Shown: piece after piece, positions 10,587 to 13,345 of the stretch
Layout: each line of letters begins with the position of its first letter
How positions within the stretch are numbered: position 1 is the first letter of the stretch
DNA from: Thiohalospira sp046546335
GTDB lineage: Bacteria; Pseudomonadota; Gammaproteobacteria; Thiohalospirales; Thiohalospiraceae
DNA length: 13,345 bases
Assembly (NCBI RefSeq): GCF_046546335.1
Contig: NZ_JBKGYA010000043.1
Strand: one strand, 5' to 3'
Program-made: the position numbers and the translations under genes
Notes under the pieces: generated by a model
Databases searched by the model: none
Told to the model about the DNA's origin: nothing
What the model saw: the letters and a program-made list of their open reading frames with translations, nothing else

Positions 10587-10750
10587 CCGGTTTTGGGGCA
10601 CTCGGCGCGGTTGGCGGTCATCCATGGGCGGAGGCCGGGCGGAAGCGGACCACCTGGTCCTTCTGCCCTAGGCGCGGCAAGGGGAGACTGCCACACTTTG
10701 ATTACGGTCCTTTCCCCTAGGGGGCCGCGCGGAGGAGGGAGGAGAGACGG
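10587..10750. promoter_or_regulatory. Intergenic region before the MerR-like gene with two small palindromes
   Basis: The region holds a short hairpin, GGACC (10647-10651) with GGTCC (10656-10660), and the perfect palindrome CCCCTAGGGG (10714-10723), 27 bases before the MerR-like start. The latter could be an autoregulatory operator, since MerR-type dimers bind palindromes, but a 10-base GC-rich palindrome may also be chance. The stretch around 10690-10713 is locally AT-richer and could contain the promoter. GGAGG repeats from 10731 supply the ribosome binding site. Confidence 0.35.
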
Positions 10751-11167
10751 ATGGAATACCAGGCCCCGCTGATGACGCGGGCGCGCCTCGCCGGTGCGCT
10801 CTTTCTGGACCTGGAGACCCTCGAGGAGCTGGAGGGGCTCGGTCTGCTGCCGCAGCCGGCCGGGCGGGCGGACGACGGCGAACCCCTCTTTCACCCGGGG
10901 GTTCTGCTGGTCATCGATGCCGTGCTCCGGGCCCGGGACGCCGGCATGGACCTGCCCACGGTCCAGCGGTTGCTGGCGGTCTACGAGCTGCTGGGGACCT
11001 CCGCCGACTGCTGGGGCGACAGGGCCCTGATCAGCGCCCTCGCGGTGCAGGCGGAACTGCGCCGACAGCCGGAAGGGAGCGCGGCCTTCGACGGGGGCAT
11101 CCGGCGCCCGGTCCGGGCCATTGCGGCCGTCGACCAGGGCGGACGGGCCCGCGTCGTCCGCCACTGA
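10751..11167 (+). CDS. Divergent MerR-like winged-helix regulator
   Basis: The 138-residue product begins with a MerR-type pattern: MTRARLAGALFLDLETLEEL (8-27), then EGLGLLP (28-34), as in the helix-turn-helix and YERLGLL segment of MerR proteins, and after the wing LFHPGVLLVIDAVLRARDAG (46-65) and MDLPTVQRLLAVYELL (66-81), equivalent to the second MerR helix pair. The usual arginines of the recognition helix (RTLRYYE) are replaced by acidic and aliphatic residues (ETLEELE), so DNA binding may be altered or lost. There is no long dimerisation coiled coil or effector domain; the tail from 105 on is Arg/Gly-rich. It lies 37 bases before a receiver-like gene and is likely co-transcribed with it. 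Target genes are unknown. Confidence 0.65.
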   Translation: MEYQAPLMTRARLAGALFLDLETLEELEGLGLLPQPAGRADDGEPLFHPGVLLVIDAVLRARDAGMDLPTVQRLLAVYELLGTSADCWGDRALISALAVQAELRRQPEGSAAFDGGIRRPVRAIAAVDQGGRARVVRH

Positions 11168-11204
11168 GGGAATACAATCGGGTAACCACTACGGAGAGAT
11201 GGAT

Positions 11205-11645
11205 ATGAGAGGACGAGTACTGCTGATGACCCCCGACCGCGACTGGGTGGAGACGCTGATGTTCGCCATCGGCGATCAGCCCCGGCTGGACGGTATCTAC
11301 CTTGGCCGAGATGTCGCCGGCGCCCTGCGCCTGGGCTCCCACCACGATCCCGATGTGGTGATCCTCGACAGTGGTTTCGGCGAGGCGATGGTGGCCGAGG
11401 TCATACGGGAACTCCGACGGGAGCTGACGCCCAGCCTCTACATCCTGCTCACGGACGAGGAGGGGGCCGCGGCACGGCGTCAGGCCCGGGCGGTCGGCGC
11501 GAGGGACTATCTGCCGCGCGGGCTGGGTGCGCCCCACCTGGCGAGGTTTGTCCATCACCTTGAAGGGATGGAAAGACCACCGGTTATGGCACCCTCGCTC
11601 TCTACCGCGCCCCATACCGTGAGCCGCCACGCGGTTAGCGGCTGA
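11205..11645 (+). CDS. Degenerate single-domain response-regulator (receiver) protein
   Basis: The 146-residue product folds like a CheY receiver: strand RVLLMTPDRDWVE (4-16) with acidic residues D11 and D13, strand VVILDSGF (51-58) with the expected phosphoacceptor D55, YILLT (79-83) with the switch Thr 83, and VGARDYLPRG (97-106), where the nearly invariant Lys is Arg 105. The normal pair of acidic residues (DD) is replaced by TPDRD. It may be phosphorylated weakly or act without phosphorylation. The Ser/Pro/His-containing tail from about 122 carries no output domain. ATG 11205 is preferred over ATG 11199, because GGAG at 11193-11196 is properly spaced only for the former. A TACAAT at 11173-11178 could be a -10 element, but no -35 is evident. 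No histidine kinase is adjacent. Confidence 0.75.
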   Translation: MRGRVLLMTPDRDWVETLMFAIGDQPRLDGIYLGRDVAGALRLGSHHDPDVVILDSGFGEAMVAEVIRELRRELTPSLYILLTDEEGAAARRQARAVGARDYLPRGLGAPHLARFVHHLEGMERPPVMAPSLSTAPHTVSRHAVSG

Positions 11646-11691
11646 ATGAAGTCGGCCGCTCACCGCGTCGTCGGAGGGTACCGTCCGGGCT

Positions 11692-11704
11692 CCTCCGGCG
11701 GAGG
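11692..11704. repeat. Short hairpin after the receiver gene
   Basis: CCTCC, loop GGC, GGAGG forms a perfect 5-bp stem 47 bases after the receiver stop codon. No T tract follows, so it is at best a weak terminator and may be chance in GC-rich DNA. Apart from this and the IS remnant I see nothing in 11646-11833. Confidence 0.25.
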
Positions 11705-11738
11705 CGGCGGTCGCCTATCTGTCGGCCGGACACAAAAA

Positions 11739-11983
11739 GGGTTCTTCGCATAACTCCGGGAACCGGCTTCTCCGGAGGGGGCTTCGGCGGTATTTTTCAG
11801 GGTCATCCCGGAAAGGTCCCAAGGAGCCCTGCCATGCCTTCGGAGGATCTGCTCTCGCAGCTCGGCCACTGGGCCGGTTACCACGTCACCGAGGTTCAGC
11901 GGGAGGCGGCGACCGGCGACCAGCCGGCCACCATCCGCGTTAAGGAGGGTGAGCCGGATGGGAGACCAATATGCAGAGAGTGC
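11739..11983 (+). mobile_element. Probable left-end remnant of an ISL3-family insertion sequence
   Basis: GGGTTCTTCGCATAACTCC at 11739-11757 resembles the terminal repeats of ISL3-type elements and directly follows an A-rich run (ACAAAAA), the kind of 8-bp target these elements prefer. An open frame with an ISL3-like N-terminus starts 95 bases inside it, the usual layout at the left end. Only the left end is present: the frame loses its similarity at about 11983 and no right end is seen. The terminal-repeat match is from memory of the family, not from an alignment. Confidence 0.45.
11834..11983 (+). pseudogene. Truncated ISL3-like transposase, N-terminal fragment
   Basis: About 50 residues begin MPSEDLLSQLGHWAGYHVTE and continue to EPDGRPICREC. 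The pattern LLSxLGxWxGYxV, then a variable strand, then a GRPxCxxC zinc knuckle, is how ISL3-family transposases begin; they carry an N-terminal zinc ribbon followed by a helix-turn-helix and a DDE catalytic domain, all absent here. AAGGAG precedes the start at 11820-11825. After the second cysteine codon (11981-11983), the expected glycine and the rest of the zinc ribbon are replaced by unrelated residues, although the reading frame stays open by chance to 12292 over the antisense of the integrase. The break lies within a perfect inverted repeat, which suggests loss of the rest by insertion or recombination there. An unrelated small zinc-ribbon protein is the alternative. Confidence 0.5.
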
Positions 11984-11991
11984 ATATTGGT
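11965..11991. repeat. Perfect 11-5-11 inverted repeat next to the integrase; candidate att core or terminator
   Basis: ACCAATATGCA (11965-11975), spacer GAGAG, and TGCATATTGGT (11981-11991) form a perfect inverted repeat. It is AT-rich in a very GC-rich region, lies 34 bases beyond the integrase stop codon, and coincides with the end of the transposase remnant. Two arms of about 11 bases around a short spacer is the geometry of a tyrosine-recombinase core site. The hairpin could instead end the integrase transcript, but there is no good T tract on either strand. Confidence 0.6.
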
Positions 11992-12025
11992 TCCTCGGAC
12001 AAGCCGGTCACCGAGTTCTACCTCA

Positions 12026-13345
12026 TTACGAACATGGTCGCGCGGGAGACCTGATGGTTTTCACTTCGAGCCGGTCCGGCGTCAGCCCCAGGAACTGCTC
12101 CCAGTCGGCCATCAGGGCCCGGCGCTTCTCGAGGAGGTCGCCGCGGCGGTAGGCGGCCTCGGCCTTGTTGGGGATGGTGTGGGCCAGGGCCATCTCCGCG
12201 ACCTCGTGGGGGTGCTGGGTGCGCTCGGCGGCCCAGTCCCGAAAGGTCGAGCGCAGGCCGTGGACCGTGGTGGCGAAGCCGTGGTCCTTTAAGTGCTTGC
12301 CCAGGGCCATGTCCGAGAGGGGCTGCTTGCCGCGCTGGCCGGGGCAGAGGAGCTTCCCCTGACCGTCCAGCTGCAGGATGGCCATGCGTTGTTGCAGGAA
12401 GGTCTGTGCAAACGGCCCCAGAGGCACCCGATGCTCCCGGGGGTGCTTCATGCGCTCGGCGGGGATGGTCCAGAGGCCCTGGTCGAGGTCCACTTCCTCC
12501 CGGTGAGCCAGCCGGACCTCCTGACTGCGCACGGCGGTGAGCAGCACCACCATCAGGGCGGAGCGGGTGGAGTGGTAGAGCAGCTCCAGCGGCTCGGCCA
12601 CCAGCCACTCGGCCAGCTTCGGGGCCTCATCGATGGGCAGGGCCGCGTGGTGCCGGCTCTTCTTCACCTTGCTCGGGCGCGGGAGCAGGGCGTCGAGGTT
12701 GTTCTTCCAGGCGGCGGGGTTCTGCTCGATGTACCCATGCGCCTGCGCCCAGCCCAGCACGGCCTCGATGCGCCCCCGCAGCCGCGAGGCCGTCTCGGTC
12801 TTCTCGGCCCAGATGGGCTCCAGGACGGAGAGCACGTCCTGCACCCGGATGGCATCCACCGGCTTGCGCCCAAGCACGGGGAAGGCGTAGGTGCGCAGGG
12901 TGCTCATCCACTGCGCCGCGTGCTTGGGGTTGCGGAACTCCTGCTCCTTGCGGGCCACCACCTTGTTGGTCGCCTCCTGGAAGGAGGGGGCGGGGTCCAC
13001 CGCTTGACTGGGGCCGCTTCCATCCGGGGATGCGTCGTCGTAGGCTGAGCCGCTCGATGCCCGAGTCAGGGACGGATGGCCCACCGGCTCCCGGTGGGGG
13101 GAGCGGTCAGCCACCGGCGCCGTCTCGTCGGTGTCGTGGAAGAGGGGGAACTGCCCGAACCGGATATGGCGTTTCACCATGCGGGCGTCTTCCCGGGCCT
13201 GGGAGAGCGACACGTCGGGATAACCGCCGAGACCGATATCGCGGCGCTTACCTTGATGCTGGACCCGCAGTATCCACTGCCGGGTCCCGGCCGGTCGCAC
13301 GTAGAGGTAGAGCCCTTTCACACCCCCGACGGCATGGCGGCCGGG
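12026..13345 (-). CDS. P4-type tyrosine integrase (5' end beyond the window)
   Basis: This site-specific recombinase would integrate and excise a genomic island or prophage. Of 439 visible residues, the start GRHAVGGVKGLYLYVRP and GLGGYPDVSLSQARE match the N-terminal DUF4102 arm-binding domain, so the frame is really open to the window edge and the GTG at 13319-13321 is not the true start. The catalytic set is complete: R273 (TAVRSQE), K300 (ERMK), H362/R365 (HGLRSTF), H389 (LAHT) and the nucleophile Y399 (AAYRRGD; codon 12149-12151). Between the arm-binding and core-binding domains is an unusually long Ser/Asp/Pro-rich linker (about 65-120). The gene points at the inverted repeat at 11965-11991 and the truncated transposase. 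The element body probably lies right of the window. No tRNA gene is visible beside it. Confidence 0.93.
   Translation of the reverse strand, partial: PGRHAVGGVKGLYLYVRPAGTRQWILRVQHQGKRRDIGLGGYPDVSLSQAREDARMVKRHIRFGQFPLFHDTDETAPVADRSPHREPVGHPSLTRASSGSAYDDASPDGSGPSQAVDPAPSFQEATNKVVARKEQEFRNPKHAAQWMSTLRTYAFPVLGRKPVDAIRVQDVLSVLEPIWAEKTETASRLRGRIEAVLGWAQAHGYIEQNPAAWKNNLDALLPRPSKVKKSRHHAALPIDEAPKLAEWLVAEPLELLYHSTRSALMVVLLTAVRSQEVRLAHREEVDLDQGLWTIPAERMKHPREHRVPLGPFAQTFLQQRMAILQLDGQGKLLCPGQRGKQPLSDMALGKHLKDHGFATTVHGLRSTFRDWAAERTQHPHEVAEMALAHTIPNKAEAAYRRGDLLEKRRALMADWEQFLGLTPDRLEVKTIRSPARPCS

Noticed and set aside
10714..10723. CCCCTAGGGG as a definite MerR operator
   Set aside because: It is perfectly palindromic but short and GC-rich, and no promoter with the 19-base spacer typical of MerR control could be placed around it. 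It is kept only as a possibility in the intergenic entry.
11646..12025. tRNA gene as the integration target next to the integrase
   Set aside because: I looked for a T-loop (GGTTCRANNCC), a CCA-adjacent acceptor stem and cloverleaf pairing in this stretch and found none. The palindrome does not fit a tRNA arm.
11984..12292. Continuation of the transposase frame beyond the palindrome
   Set aside because: From 12026 on it is the antisense of the integrase C-terminus, whose catalytic residues are intact. The frame is open only by chance.
12293..13048. Plus-strand open frame of 251 codons in the integrase region
   Set aside because: It is antisense to the integrase, is rich in Gly/Leu/Gln without motifs, and has no ribosome binding site that I can see.

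Overview
The window is GC-rich chromosomal DNA (my estimate is about 70% G+C, not counted). Strong GGAGG-type ribosome binding sites, densely packed genes and the protein families present (Isc-type IscU, bacterial thiopurine methyltransferase, CbiM-like membrane protein, full-length RecQ) point to a gammaproteobacterium. Many proteins are Glu/Asp-rich, which would suit a halophilic member such as the Ectothiorhodospiraceae, but that placement is inference.

Layout. 1-135: tail of an unidentified gene, then iscU (162-584) closed by two tandem intrinsic terminators. 776-2102: a two-gene unit of a CbiM/COG3235-like membrane protein and a thiopurine S-methyltransferase (tpm). 2096-2983 (minus): a PAPS-type sulfotransferase overlapping tpm tail to tail. 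3167-7892 (plus): a tight four-gene operon, divergent from the sulfotransferase, encoding a CelD/BcsL-type GNAT acyltransferase, a NodU/CmcH-type carbamoyltransferase, a small membrane protein, and an exported caspase-fold (C13/C14-like) protein with a canonical EF-hand loop and coiled-coil tail. 7901-9733 (minus): recQ. 9834-10586 (plus): a QueC-like PP-loop protein with a four-cysteine metal site, divergent from recQ. 10751-11645: a divergent MerR-like regulator followed by a degenerate single-domain receiver protein. 11739-11983: probable left end of an ISL3-like insertion sequence. 11965-11991: an 11-5-11 perfect inverted repeat. 12026-13345 (minus): a P4-type tyrosine integrase running off the right edge, so an integrated element probably extends beyond the window.

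How the genes may work together. Sulfotransferase, acyltransferase and carbamoyltransferase are all group-transfer enzymes that commonly decorate glycans or secreted small molecules. With the small membrane protein and the exported caspase-like protein they look like a surface-modification or envelope locus without glycosyltransferases of its own. This operon is the best candidate for an undescribed system. Second is the right end, where the zinc-ribbon coding sequence of the IS remnant stops inside the palindrome close to the integrase, as expected if the element integrated into a transposase gene.
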